Source: Planctomycetales bacterium | GTDB lineage: Bacteria; Planctomycetota; Planctomycetia; Pirellulales; Pirellulaceae | Direction of reading: 5' to 3' | DNA: 54,006 nucleotides | Assembly (NCBI GenBank): GCA_020426845.1 | Contig: JAGQPF010000141.1 | Location: forward strand, 1-54,006 | Shown here: in pieces, positions 16,077-25,233 of the stretch | How the letters are laid out: every line of letters starts with the position of its first letter | Position numbering within the stretch: the stretch's first letter is position 1 | Made by a program: the position numbers and the translations under genes | The notes under the pieces: generated by a model | Databases searched by the model: none | Seen by the model: the letters and a program-made list of their open reading frames with translations, nothing else | What the model was told of the DNA's origin: nothing

Positions 16077-17135
16077 TCAGCAGTCGAAGCGGTCGATCAC
16101 GCAAATGCCCAGGCCTTCGTAGTGATTCATTTCGTCGAGCACCGAGCCTGCCTCGGAAAGAGCGATGCGGCGTGTCACCAACGCGCTGACATCCAGTCGA
16201 CCTTCGGCGATCCATTGAAACAAGGCGGAGAACCGCTGAGGGGGCAGTCCTCGCGTGCCATACAGGCTGATCTGCCGTGAATAGACTAGTTCGAGCAGCG
16301 GCAGCACCGGCGATGCGTGCTCGTGCAGCGGCATGCCGATTTGCACGTGCCGTCCGAGTTTGCGCAGGCTCCGCAGTGAGTTTTCAAAGGTCGCGGTGAT
16401 CCCTAAAGCGTCGATCGAGACGTGAGCGCCGCCGCTGGTGAGTTCACGAACCGCATCGCCCACCGGTTTGCCTGCTTGTTCCTCGTTCGCCGCATTGACC
16501 ACGGCGACGGCGCCGAACGCGCGGGCGAGTTGGAGCTTATCCTCACGGATGTCGACGGCCACCGGCCGCGCCCCGAGGGCGGCCGCGATTTGGATGGCCG
16601 CCAAACCAACGCCGCCGCAGCCATGCACTGCCACCCACTCTTGGGGCTGCAGGCCAGCTCGGTCAACCAACGCGCGAAACGCCGTGGTGACTCGGCAACC
16701 AAGTCCTGCGGCGGCAGCGTCATCGAGGTCGTGGGGCAAAGCGACGACGTTAAAGTCCGCTCGCGGGATCGCCAGCCGTTCGGCAAAAGCGCCCCATTGG
16801 GTGAAGCCGATGGTGTCCTGCCGGTCGCAAATGGTTGCCTCGCCCCGTTGGCAATCCTCGCAGACGCCACAGCCGAGCACAAATGGCGCAGTGACTCGCG
16901 TCCCCACCGGCACATGGCATGCCGATCCCGCCTCGATCACCACGCCGGCGAATTCATGGCCGGGCACATGCGGCGCCACGACGTCCGGGTCGCCGCCTGT
17001 CCAGGCATGCCAGTCCGAGCGGCAGACGCCGCATGCGCGGACGGAAACGACAACACCATCGGCAGGGCAGACAGGATCGGGCACTTCCCGAACAGGTAGC
17101 GGTCCATGAAAGGACTCGATGACGGCAGCTCTCAT
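16077..17135 (-). CDS. Zinc-dependent alcohol dehydrogenase (MDR family)
   Basis: A 352-residue medium-chain dehydrogenase starting MRAAVIESFHGP. Catalytic zinc ligands are in RACGVCRSDWHAWTG and VPGHEFAG. The structural zinc site is CGVCEDCQRGEATIC. The NAD(P)-binding Rossmann motif is VHGCGGVGLAAIQIA. A conserved GxxTQWGAFAE segment and late LYGTRGLPPQRF are typical of zinc-binding ADHs of broad specificity, so the substrate cannot be read. The start is ATG 17135; an upstream in-frame start adds 12 unconserved residues. It is a stand-alone gene, convergent with dnaB. Confidence 0.88.
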   Translation of the reverse strand: MRAAVIESFHGPLPVREVPDPVCPADGVVVSVRACGVCRSDWHAWTGGDPDVVAPHVPGHEFAGVVIEAGSACHVPVGTRVTAPFVLGCGVCEDCQRGEATICDRQDTIGFTQWGAFAERLAIPRADFNVVALPHDLDDAAAAGLGCRVTTAFRALVDRAGLQPQEWVAVHGCGGVGLAAIQIAAALGARPVAVDIREDKLQLARAFGAVAVVNAANEEQAGKPVGDAVRELTSGGAHVSIDALGITATFENSLRSLRKLGRHVQIGMPLHEHASPVLPLLELVYSRQISLYGTRGLPPQRFSALFQWIAEGRLDVSALVTRRIALSEAGSVLDEMNHYEGLGICVIDRFDC

Positions 17136-17245
17136 GCGACTTGGAACTCGCTGGCGCGGAACAAACACCAATCAGCTCGCATTGTACTGTGCGATAGCCT
17201 CGCCCGTCCCGCTGCGCCGCTGGCATTGCCTGTTGGCGCCGGGAG

Positions 17246-17896
17246 TCAGTTGCCCATCAAGTCGGCGAGTTTTCGCAGAGCTCGAATCGCGCGTTTGGCG
17301 GCGGCGTTCCGCGAGATCCCGAGGTGGTCGGCGACTTCCTGCAAGGATTTGCCATCCAAGTAACGCAGTTGAATGGCCGTCCGTTCGCTGGGCTTGAGCA
17401 ATTGCAGGCTAGCCGCCAAGCGCGAGCGATGCTCGATGCGGATCAACTGGTCCTGAGGATCGGTGTTGTCGGAGATCACCGCCGGCGGCGCGTCGCCGTG
17501 CTGCTGCAGGAGTTCCAACGGTTCCTCGCGATGGATCGAACGCTTCTGGGTTCGTGCGTGCCAGCGGTACGCCGCTTTTGCGTTTTGCTCGGCCAACAAG
17601 CAGAGCCAGCGGCGGAGCGGCAAGTCGGGCTGCTTGAGGTATTCGTCGATGCGACGATGAGCCTCCAATAGCGTCTCTTGAACCACATCCGACGGGTCGA
17701 CTCGGCCTGCCAAACGCGGGTCCAAACGCGAGGCCACGACCCGTCCCAAGGCGGCGCGGTAGTGGTCGAAGACCTCCTCCAACGCTTCGGAGGGATTCTC
17801 CCGCAGGCTGTCCAGCAGTTCGGCGGAGTCGGGTTGAGGCACAGTCGGCAACTTGCTTGATAGAAGAAGCGGTTGGGAAAGGACGGGAGGCAACAT
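17246..17896 (-). CDS. ECF-type RNA polymerase sigma factor
   Basis: About 216 residues from ATG 17896; a GTG at 17986 could add 30. Region 2 is recognised by LGRVVASRLDPRLAGRVDPSDVVQETLLEAHRRIDEYL, a form frequent in planctomycete ECF sigma factors. Region 4 is LKPSERTAIQLRYLDGKSLQEVADHLGISRNAAAKRAIRALRKLADL, a helix-turn-helix for -35 recognition. No anti-sigma gene is adjacent, so the regulation is unclear; the neighbours are a divergent unknown protein gene and an ADH. Confidence 0.9.
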   Translation of the reverse strand: MLPPVLSQPLLLSSKLPTVPQPDSAELLDSLRENPSEALEEVFDHYRAALGRVVASRLDPRLAGRVDPSDVVQETLLEAHRRIDEYLKQPDLPLRRWLCLLAEQNAKAAYRWHARTQKRSIHREEPLELLQQHGDAPPAVISDNTDPQDQLIRIEHRSRLAASLQLLKPSERTAIQLRYLDGKSLQEVADHLGISRNAAAKRAIRALRKLADLMGN

Positions 17897-18203
17897 GGAC
17901 CGCCACGCCTTGGTTTGAGGTTTGGAGAACCCGCAAAGCCGTGTCGAGTTGCGAGCCGCGTCTGCGGCTGCCAATGGAAGGCTCACTGCGGCGTTTTAGG
18001 TTTGATGGGACACGCGGTGTTTTCCCCTCGCACTGGCGATGCCAGTCAAAAACTACCTTAGAAATCTGTCGGCCGACTTGGAATCGTGTCCCAAAGATTC
18101 AGCCGATTCAGTTAAGAGGGGCCGGTCGGAGAGTGCCCGTTGGGCCGCGCGGGCTGAGATGGCACGACGATCGTTACAACCGTTACGAGCCTAATCGATT
18201 CCG

Positions 18204-19337
18204 ATGAGTACTCCCGCTCCATCATGCCCTGAATTCTATGCAGCGCTGGCGCGCCTCGAGCGGGAGCCCACTGCGCCAGCCGATCGAGCCGACGATGCCG
18301 TCGGCCAGCTACAGCAGTACTTGCAACTCATCATGAGGCACGGCGCCGGAGTCGCCGGCGCCGTTTGGCAACAGGTCTCGCCCTGGCAGCTGTGTTGTCG
18401 ATACACCTCGGGAGTTAAGTTGCCGGGTTGGAGCGGCGCGTCGGCTTATCACCAGGATGTACTGTTGAATATTGAAGCGGCCGTGAGGGGCGGACAAGTT
18501 GAGCACTACTCGAGCGGTCGTGTGGATGGTGCATTTGACGGCGGTGAGGTGCGCGGCGAACGTCTGCCAACGTCCCTCGATGATTCGCTGAACCCGGACT
18601 CCATGCAGCGGCTTGTGTTGGACCATCGCCAGCTGCTTGTTCCGATTCGCATCGCAGACTCGGCTGCGCACGACTGTGACTATGTGCTTCACGTGTTTGC
18701 TTCCGACCAGCATCGCAACTCGCGACTTGGATTGCGCGAGCTGGCTGCGGTTCAATCATCGCTGCAGCAGCGGTATTCCGGCGCGCGTCCGGCACCCGCA
18801 ACCGTGCTGCCGCCGTTGGACGCAGTACGGATTCGTGAGTCGTTGCCCGATGGCGAACGAGCGCAGTCGGCGTTGGACGAATTGCGAAGGTGTTTGGCCG
18901 GCAGTGAGGTGGCGATCTTCGACCACCGCCGGGCGAAGTGGGCTCAACGGGCTGGCCGTGCAGCCGATGCGTTTGACTCGTTAGACGTTTGTCGACAACT
19001 GCTGCCGCTTGTGGATCACGTCATTCGGTGGGGCCGCGCTGTGTGGCATCCGGAGGACGATGTTACTCTGCCGGCCCCGCTGCGTCGTTCGCTCGATGGC
19101 TTCTACCGAGGCGCCCGCGCGCGATCCTTGGCGATTGTGCCCTTGCACGACGAAGCAACGCTCGCGCCGCGCAAGGCGGCAGCGCCTGGCGGCGCGGTGG
19201 TGATCGTCGGCTGCCACGAGCCACTGGGCCGCGACGAGATCCTCGAGCCACTTGAGACGTGGTCGGGAGAATTGCGGCTCCTTGTCGGCAGGCATCGAGG
19301 TCTCGCGGGCCAACGCTGCCAGTCGCGAGCCGGCTAG
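18204..19337 (+). CDS. Hypothetical protein, possibly with GAF-like segments
   Basis: A 377-residue soluble protein with no signal peptide or membrane span. I do not recognise the family. Visible features are an N-terminal helix, a segment LQLIMRHGAGVAGAVWQQVSPWQLCCRYTSG that resembles the opening of GAF-type sensory domains, HRQLLVPIRIADS...YVLHVFASDQHRNS as a possible GAF end, and a second half with RSLAIVPLHDEATL...GGAVVIVGCHEPLG that could be another such unit. It lies between an ECF sigma gene (divergent) and a sulfotransferase gene (convergent). No function is claimed. Confidence 0.55.
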   Translation: MSTPAPSCPEFYAALARLEREPTAPADRADDAVGQLQQYLQLIMRHGAGVAGAVWQQVSPWQLCCRYTSGVKLPGWSGASAYHQDVLLNIEAAVRGGQVEHYSSGRVDGAFDGGEVRGERLPTSLDDSLNPDSMQRLVLDHRQLLVPIRIADSAAHDCDYVLHVFASDQHRNSRLGLRELAAVQSSLQQRYSGARPAPATVLPPLDAVRIRESLPDGERAQSALDELRRCLAGSEVAIFDHRRAKWAQRAGRAADAFDSLDVCRQLLPLVDHVIRWGRAVWHPEDDVTLPAPLRRSLDGFYRGARARSLAIVPLHDEATLAPRKAAAPGGAVVIVGCHEPLGRDEILEPLETWSGELRLLVGRHRGLAGQRCQSRAG

Positions 19338-19365
19338 TTGGAGGCGGGAGCCTTTCGTTCAACTG

Positions 19366-20304
19366 TTAGGCCGCTCGGCGCTGCTGGGCGACAATAGGTG
19401 ATGCCGAGCTGTTGGATGTGCTGCCCGTTTTCGCGGTCGGTTCAAAATACGGCCGCATGTAACCGAAAGATTCGCAGCGGCGCATGATCGAGTCAATGCT
19501 GCCGGCCGGCCATTCGACTTGATCTCGGCACTCGCGCGGTTTGTCGACGAGCGTCTCGCGGCAGTTGGAGAGGTAGCTGTCGTCTGAGTCCAGGCGACAA
19601 AACGACGTGAGTTGAGCCAACTGCTGGATCGGGTTCGCGATCAATCTTTCGAGATACATCGTGTGGACGGGGAACTCGTTCTCCTCCATCACGCGTTGCA
19701 CCGTCTCGCAACGCGCAAAAAACCGTCGCGAGGCACGGTCGACCGACATGCCGTTGCGTATGCATACTCGGCCGATGATGTCGAGCGGATGCCGCAGGAT
19801 ATGGACCAGTCGGACGGGCGTGACCACCAGATCCTGGAGGCGATTCAATAACTGTGAATTGCGTTGCAGCCTGTCGCTGGTGCCTGCTGCCTTCTTGTCT
19901 CCGATCACTCGCAAACGGTCGACCTCGCCCTGATGGCCGCCGCGCACGCGGTAGTCGTAGCCGGTCCAGGTCCGCCCCAGCGTCTCAAAGTATCGGTCTC
20001 GCATGCAGTGCAGCCAAAGCAGCTGACGTCGGCTGCGATACCCCATCCGCAAGCATTGAAGCACATTCAGCTCGTTGCAGATGAGCGCATTGCGATGCGC
20101 ATTGAGCAGCGAGCCCGTCACCGAGGAGCCCGAACGCGGGTGCCCGATGAACAACACATAGCAGCTTAGGTGGTCGAATAGTGTCGCGTAACGGCCGCAT
20201 TGCCACCAAGACTTCAGATAGACCAACGGGGAGGCGCTGTGCATTTTCATTGCAGGGCTCCAGACGAACTTGCGGAATAACTCTTGCCCATAGGTGTGAG
20301 TCAT
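19366..20304 (-). CDS. Sulfotransferase-family protein
   Basis: A 312-residue protein; ATG at residue 19 is an alternative start. The PAPS 5'-phosphosulfate loop is FIGHPRSGSSVTGSLLNAH. The 3'-phosphate-binding region is LVHILRHPLDIIGRVCIRNGMSVDRASRRFFARC, with HTMYLERLIANPIQQLAQL and a late EWPAGSIDSIMRRCESFGYM as in sulfotransferase family 1/3 enzymes. It would move sulfate from PAPS to a sugar, lipid or peptide. It is 8 bp downstream of a second sulfotransferase gene, so the pair is an operon. The acceptor cannot be predicted. Confidence 0.8.
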   Translation of the reverse strand: MTHTYGQELFRKFVWSPAMKMHSASPLVYLKSWWQCGRYATLFDHLSCYVLFIGHPRSGSSVTGSLLNAHRNALICNELNVLQCLRMGYRSRRQLLWLHCMRDRYFETLGRTWTGYDYRVRGGHQGEVDRLRVIGDKKAAGTSDRLQRNSQLLNRLQDLVVTPVRLVHILRHPLDIIGRVCIRNGMSVDRASRRFFARCETVQRVMEENEFPVHTMYLERLIANPIQQLAQLTSFCRLDSDDSYLSNCRETLVDKPRECRDQVEWPAGSIDSIMRRCESFGYMRPYFEPTAKTGSTSNSSASPIVAQQRRAA

Positions 20305-20312
20305 TCAGGCAG

Positions 20313-20936
20313 TCAGGCGACGTCACGTCGCGCCGCCGGTCGAGTTTCCCTTCCTCCTCCCAACAGCTTTTCGAAGAATCGCTGCACCACGCGGCGATTC
20401 GCATGAGGAAATGGTTTGGCGGGAATCGGCGCCTCAATGAACGGGCAGAGCCGCTCCCAACCTTCTCCCTGTGTCAGGCCGAATTCCAAAAAGTCTTGCG
20501 GTCGGTCGCGAAAATACTCGCGGACCGCGTCGTTGTGCTCGCGATATCGGCTTAGATAAATCGCCTCGTTGCCGAGCGGGTCGCCATGACCGAACACCAA
20601 CGTTCGCATCGCCGTCGACTCGCCGCCGAAATGCCGGGCGACGCTATCGATCCAACGCTGATCTTCCCGGTAGGTCAGCACGAATTTGCTGCCGGGGAAT
20701 CGCTCGTCAAGTTCCCGGTACAGCATCGCCCACGGACAGTTCTGAAAGGCGTCATATTGAGGGACGAGCGCCGAGGCTCGTTCCAAGAGGTGCTCGCGAG
20801 TCAGCGGAGGCTCGGCCGGCACGAGGCCGCACACTCGCAACTTCAGCTGTCGCAACGCCTTCTTGACCGACGTCGTTCCTGTCTTGGGAAAGCCAATGAA
20901 GAAGATCTTGCCCTGAAACATATGTTGCCCGTCCAT
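20313..20936 (-). CDS. Sulfotransferase-like P-loop protein
   Basis: A 207-residue protein beginning MDGQHMFQGKIFFIGFPKTGTTSVKKALRQLKLRVCG, with the FPKTGTTS loop of the sulfotransferase superfamily. KFVLTYREDQRWIDSVARHF is the second PAPS-binding segment and ERLCPFIEAPIPAKPFPHANR a family C-terminal motif. It resembles the short sulfotransfer_4 group more than its neighbour. It is translated just before the 312-residue sulfotransferase, and the two may act on related acceptors. Confidence 0.75.
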   Translation of the reverse strand: MDGQHMFQGKIFFIGFPKTGTTSVKKALRQLKLRVCGLVPAEPPLTREHLLERASALVPQYDAFQNCPWAMLYRELDERFPGSKFVLTYREDQRWIDSVARHFGGESTAMRTLVFGHGDPLGNEAIYLSRYREHNDAVREYFRDRPQDFLEFGLTQGEGWERLCPFIEAPIPAKPFPHANRRVVQRFFEKLLGGGRETRPAARRDVA

Positions 20937-21002
20937 GAGCCTCGACGAATTTCCTTGCCACAGCGCGGATCGGGCGCTGGCGCCAATCCTCTGCCTCGCA
21001 CT

Positions 21003-21061
21003 ATCCCTCGCTGACGCTTCGGGTTTCCTTAAGATCCCTCGCTGACGCTTCGGGTTTCCTT
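21003..21061 (+). repeat. Tandem 31-bp repeat (CCCTCGCTGACGCTTCGGGT motif)
   Basis: Two perfect 28-bp copies at 21003-21030 and 21034-21061, starting ATCCCTCGCTGACGCTTCGG and ending TTTCCTT, separated by AAG. It lies in the 237-bp gap between the sulfotransferase and DedA genes. This motif is, from memory, a frequent intergenic repeat in Pirellula-type genomes. Confidence 0.9.
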
Positions 21062-21173
21062 CGGGTCTTCTGTGGCTTTACCACTGCTCCGATAGCGTTT
21101 TTCCGCCTCCATGGCGAGGGCAGTTTGCTTTCCGCTCGCAGGAATGCAGGAAATCGCCTGTCCTACGGCCTTA

Positions 21174-21836
21174 TTAATCTGGCCGCGACGTGGACTCCGC
21201 GTCGGGCTCGGGCAGCCAGCGTCGCATCACGACGGCGAGCAGCACGGGCAGCCCGACGGCGACCCCCAGGGCAAGTGGCAGCCATTCGTGCTGGCGGGCG
21301 ATGTCGCCGAAGACCGAATACGCAAGGGCGATGCCGAGATTGCTCAGTAGGATTGGTGGAAGGAACTGACGCCAGGCCATGCCGTGCGCGCCGAAGAGCA
21401 GCACGCTGGCCTCGGCGAGCAACGGGACCCCGCGAGCGAGCACCAACGCGGCGCCGCCATAACGACGGGTCGCATGTTGCATGCGTTCGAGGTCCTCGTC
21501 GCTGCTCATCCAGGCCGCAAAGCCTCTTCCCCAGCGACGGGCGAGCACAAAACCCAGGATGGCCCCGAGCGTCATTCCCAGCCACGATGCCGCTGTGCCC
21601 AGTTGCCAACCCAGTTCGCCGCCGGCAAGCGTGCTGACAGCACTGCTGGGAATCGGCAACAGGATGTCGGTCGAAAGCAGTCCAACCATGAGGCCGAAGG
21701 TGGCGGCAGGGCCCGGAGGCTGCTGTCGCCAACGTTCCGCCCACAATTCAAACTGAGCGCCGAATGCCAAGAACGGAATCAAAAGCACGACGAGCAGGCC
21801 GAGGATCGGCAAGGCAATGCGAAACAGGTATCGCAT
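21174..21836 (-). CDS. DedA/VTT-domain membrane protein
   Basis: A 220-residue inner-membrane protein with five or six spans and the VTT-domain signature: LLSTDILLPIPSSAVSTLAGGELGWQLGTAASWLGMTLGAILGFVLARRWGR, then RYGGAALVLARGVPLLAEASVLLFGAHGM. DedA/VTT proteins act in lipid scrambling or undecaprenyl-phosphate recycling in some bacteria. It starts 9 bp after the nuoN stop and is therefore probably transcribed with the nuo operon, although no functional link is known. Confidence 0.8.
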   Translation of the reverse strand: MRYLFRIALPILGLLVVLLIPFLAFGAQFELWAERWRQQPPGPAATFGLMVGLLSTDILLPIPSSAVSTLAGGELGWQLGTAASWLGMTLGAILGFVLARRWGRGFAAWMSSDEDLERMQHATRRYGGAALVLARGVPLLAEASVLLFGAHGMAWRQFLPPILLSNLGIALAYSVFGDIARQHEWLPLALGVAVGLPVLLAVVMRRWLPEPDAESTSRPD

Positions 21837-21845
21837 GAGCGCGCA

Positions 21846-23444
21846 CTATTGGGGGGCATTGCCCGTCATGGCGAACGTCGCGTCCGAATGGCTTGCATTC
21901 GCGGCCGCTGCGTCGGTGGCTTCTTGCGGAGATTCAATGACAACCGGTTGCAACGGCGACGCTTGTGCGGCGGGGCGCAGCAAAAGGCCCGGCGCCACAC
22001 CGAGCAACACGATCAGGCCGGCACACGCACAAAACGAAGCTGCAGCGCCGCGCCCGCCTCGGGGCTCAATGGCGGCGCCAGTCTCCGGCCGGAAGTACAT
22101 GACGCCCACGACTCGCAGGTAGTAGGCCGCCGCGATCGCGGCATTCAGGGCGCCCACCACGGCCAACGCCACAAACCAACTTCGTTCGCCGCTGTCGAGC
22201 GTGTTCAGTGACACGTGCACCGCATTGGTCAGCAACGTTAATTTGCCCCAGAACCCGGCCAGCGGAGGCAGTCCTGCCAGCGAGAACATCATCACCGCCA
22301 TCGCGATGGCGGCGCCGGGTCGCGACTTGCCAAGCCCGGCCATTTCGTTCACGCCGCTGACGTGTCGATCTTCTCCGCCCAGCCAGGTGGCAATCGAAAA
22401 GGCGCCGATCGAAGCCAGCAGATAGGTCGCCAAGTAGAAGATGATCGCCGGCGAGCCGCCTACTCCCGGGCCCTCGGCGCCAACCAACAGGACGGCCAAG
22501 CCCATCAGCATGTAGCCTGCGTGGGCAATCGACGAGTACGCCAGCAGACGACGAAAGTTAACTTGCCATAACGCGCCGACATTGCCGACGGTCATCGTCA
22601 GCATCGAGATCAGGACAACCAGTTTCCAGTTCAACTCGGAAGCGGGCAAAATCGCGCCCAGGCGAATCAATGCGGCCATGCCGGCCACTTTCGGCGCCAC
22701 GGCCAGGATCGCGGCGACCGGGTTGCTCGCGCCTTGATAGACATCGGGAGCGTAGAAGTGGAACGGGGCCGCGGCAATCTTGAAGCCCAGGCCCGCCAGC
22801 ACCAGCACCACCGCCAGCGGAAGCAACAAGGAGTTGGCGCCCGCCACGGCCGTTTCGATGCTGTTGACTCCCGCGATCGTCGTGGTTCCCGACATGCCGT
22901 AGAGAAAGCTGAAGCCGTACAACATCATTCCCGAGGCGAGGATGCTGAGGAAAAAGTACTTCGCCGTGGCCTCGGCCGCCGACCGTCCCGATCGCCCCAA
23001 AAACAGCAAGATGTACGAGGGGATCGACACCAACTCCAGGGAAAGAAACAGCAGCACCAAGTCGTTGGCGCGCGACGCGAGCATCACGCCCGAGACCGCC
23101 AGCATCAACGTGCCGAGATACTCACTGGGAAGGCGACGATTGACCGTGCCCGAAGACATCAAGGTAAACAGGACTCCGCCGGTCAGTGTCAGCAGTCGCA
23201 GCAACTGCCCCATCATGTCGATCGCCAGGGGCCCTTGCACTCCGCCCGGCGCCAAAGCGGGCCATTCACGCAGCAGCACAATGCCTGCCGCCGCGACATA
23301 GACGGCCAGGCTCACGGCCGTCCACAACTCGCGACTCGGCTTGACGAACGCCCCTGCCACGTAGATTGCCGAGGCGCCTAGGATGAGCAGGATTTCCGGC
23401 TGCATCCACAACAGCGTGTTGATGATATCGGCGGCGTTTACCAT
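21846..23444 (-). CDS. nuoN: NADH-quinone oxidoreductase subunit N
   Basis: A 532-residue antiporter-like subunit with about 14 membrane spans. LVLLFLSLELVSIPSYILLFLGR contains the conserved TM5 glutamate, and GLGFKIAAAPFHFYAPDVYQGASNPVAAILAVAPKVAG contains the conserved lysines. LLAYSSIAHAGYMLMGL and FSLAGLPPLAGFWGKL are further family motifs. It forms part of the membrane proton-pumping arm. The C-terminus has an Ala-rich soluble tail of about 50 residues. It is the last nuo gene. Confidence 0.95.
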   Translation of the reverse strand: MVNAADIINTLLWMQPEILLILGASAIYVAGAFVKPSRELWTAVSLAVYVAAAGIVLLREWPALAPGGVQGPLAIDMMGQLLRLLTLTGGVLFTLMSSGTVNRRLPSEYLGTLMLAVSGVMLASRANDLVLLFLSLELVSIPSYILLFLGRSGRSAAEATAKYFFLSILASGMMLYGFSFLYGMSGTTTIAGVNSIETAVAGANSLLLPLAVVLVLAGLGFKIAAAPFHFYAPDVYQGASNPVAAILAVAPKVAGMAALIRLGAILPASELNWKLVVLISMLTMTVGNVGALWQVNFRRLLAYSSIAHAGYMLMGLAVLLVGAEGPGVGGSPAIIFYLATYLLASIGAFSIATWLGGEDRHVSGVNEMAGLGKSRPGAAIAMAVMMFSLAGLPPLAGFWGKLTLLTNAVHVSLNTLDSGERSWFVALAVVGALNAAIAAAYYLRVVGVMYFRPETGAAIEPRGGRGAAASFCACAGLIVLLGVAPGLLLRPAAQASPLQPVVIESPQEATDAAAANASHSDATFAMTGNAPQ

Positions 23445-23497
23445 GAGTCTTGTCGCGGGAGAGTTCGAAGAAGGAAGCAGCGCGGGAGTCGACGTTG

Positions 23498-25174
23498 TCA
23501 GGGAGTCTGTGCCGATCCGGCCAGCGCGACGGGGGCGGCGGATGTGGCCGCCTTGGTATTGGCCACCGCGGTGTTGGCCACCGCAGTGTTGGCTTCCGCC
23601 AAATGTTCGGCGTCAATTTCCATTTCCAGTCGCTGCTCCGCGTGTTGCGTGACGCGTTCAAGTGCCGGCGCCATGCGTTGCAGGAAGAAGTGTGGTTGCA
23701 GGCCGATCCAGAGCACAAATACCACGAGCGGCGACAATGCGGCGAACTCGCGCCAATTCATGTCCTGCACGTCGTGCGCATCGGCGGGCTCCTTGGCGGG
23801 GCCGAAGAACACTCGCTGCACCAGCCACAGCATGTACCAGGCGCCGAGCACAACGCCCGAGAGCGCCAGCAAGGTGACGACTTTTAGCTGCGAGCCCCAC
23901 GCATCTGCCGACTCGGCAAACGCTCGTTGGAAGATGCCCGCCAACACGAGGAATTCCCCGGCGAAGCCGTTCAGGCCGGGCAAGCCGATGCTGGAGAAGG
24001 TGAACACCAGCATGAAGAAGGCAAGCCAGGGCGTCTTGCGAGCCAAGCCTCCGAGTTGAGAGATTTCCCGTGTGTGGTAGCGTTCATAGAGCATGCCGAT
24101 GATCGCAAACAGGCCACCGGTGGAGAGCCCGTGGTTGATCATTTGCAACGCGCCGCCTTGCACGCCGATCTGATTCAGAGCGAACAGACCCAGCACACAA
24201 TAACCCAGGTGGCTGACCGACGAGTAGGCGATCAGCCGCTTCATATCGCCCTGCGCCAACGCCGCCAAGGCGCCGTACACGATGCCCGCGGCCGAGAGCC
24301 ACAATAGCATCGGCATAAAAGTGATGGTCGCCTCGGGCAACAGAGGAATGTTAAACCGCAGAAAGCCGTAGGTGCCGATCTTCAAGAGAATGCCGGCCAG
24401 AAACACGCTGCCCGCGGCCGGCGCTTGCACGTGGGCCAACGGCAACCAGGTATGCAGCGGGAATAGTGGCACCTTGACCGCGAATCCGGCCAGCAGCGCC
24501 AAGAACACCCAGCACTGCATGTTGTGCGGCATGGGATTCGCCGTGAGCGACTCGGTCAGCGCCGGAATGGAGAACTGCAACATGCCGGTGCCGGCGTGCG
24601 AGTAGTCCCACAGCACGATCGCCAGCAGCCCGATAAAGGTGAGCACACTCCCCGCGAGCGTGAACAGGAAAAACTTGATGGCGGCGTAGCGGCGATCCTC
24701 ACTGCCCCAGATGCCGATCAAAAAGAACAGCGGAATCAGCGTGAATTCGAAGAAGACATAGAACAGCACAATGTCGCGAGCTGCGAATACGCCGAGGCAG
24801 CCGCATTCCAGTAGCAGCAACATCCCGTAAAACAAGGGCGCCCGGTCGACGATCGCCTCCCAACTGATCAACACGGCGCTGACCATCAGCAGCGCCGACA
24901 GGCCGAACATCCAAACGCCGAGCCCGTCGAGCCCGATGCTGAAACGCACGTCGAACTGGGCCGCTGCCTGACGGCCGACCTGAACGGCAAACTCCTCGTC
25001 ACCCATGCCGTCGGCGGGGAATTGCGCGACGAGCATGACGGCAAGCAACAGGGTGCCGAGCGTGACGGCCAAGGCGCCCCATCGCACCGCGTTTCGCCCC
25101 AGCGGCGCCAGAGCCCACATGGTGCCTGCGCCCAACATGGGGAGGCAGATCGTGAATAGCAGAAGTTGTGCCAT
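23498..25174 (-). CDS. nuoM: NADH-quinone oxidoreductase subunit M
   Basis: A 558-residue antiporter-like subunit. Motifs are FYVFFEFTLIPLFFLIGIWG (TM5 Glu), GFAVKVPLFPLHTWLPLAHVQAPAAGSVFLAGILLKIGTYGFLRFNIPLLPEA (Lys/His channel) and LIAYSSVSHLGYCVLG. The C-terminus has a ~30-residue Ala/Thr-rich tail made partly by a 15-bp tandem repeat (ANTAV-ANTAV-ANTKA, DNA around 23559-23588), not seen in standard NuoM. There are 53 bp to nuoN and 59 bp from nuoL. Confidence 0.96.
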   Translation of the reverse strand: MAQLLLFTICLPMLGAGTMWALAPLGRNAVRWGALAVTLGTLLLAVMLVAQFPADGMGDEEFAVQVGRQAAAQFDVRFSIGLDGLGVWMFGLSALLMVSAVLISWEAIVDRAPLFYGMLLLLECGCLGVFAARDIVLFYVFFEFTLIPLFFLIGIWGSEDRRYAAIKFFLFTLAGSVLTFIGLLAIVLWDYSHAGTGMLQFSIPALTESLTANPMPHNMQCWVFLALLAGFAVKVPLFPLHTWLPLAHVQAPAAGSVFLAGILLKIGTYGFLRFNIPLLPEATITFMPMLLWLSAAGIVYGALAALAQGDMKRLIAYSSVSHLGYCVLGLFALNQIGVQGGALQMINHGLSTGGLFAIIGMLYERYHTREISQLGGLARKTPWLAFFMLVFTFSSIGLPGLNGFAGEFLVLAGIFQRAFAESADAWGSQLKVVTLLALSGVVLGAWYMLWLVQRVFFGPAKEPADAHDVQDMNWREFAALSPLVVFVLWIGLQPHFFLQRMAPALERVTQHAEQRLEMEIDAEHLAEANTAVANTAVANTKAATSAAPVALAGSAQTP

Positions 25175-25233
25175 GGCAATTCGGGAGGTGAAACAGAAGC
25201 AGGGAGCAGGGAGGGCTTGAAGTGAGCGGCGAA

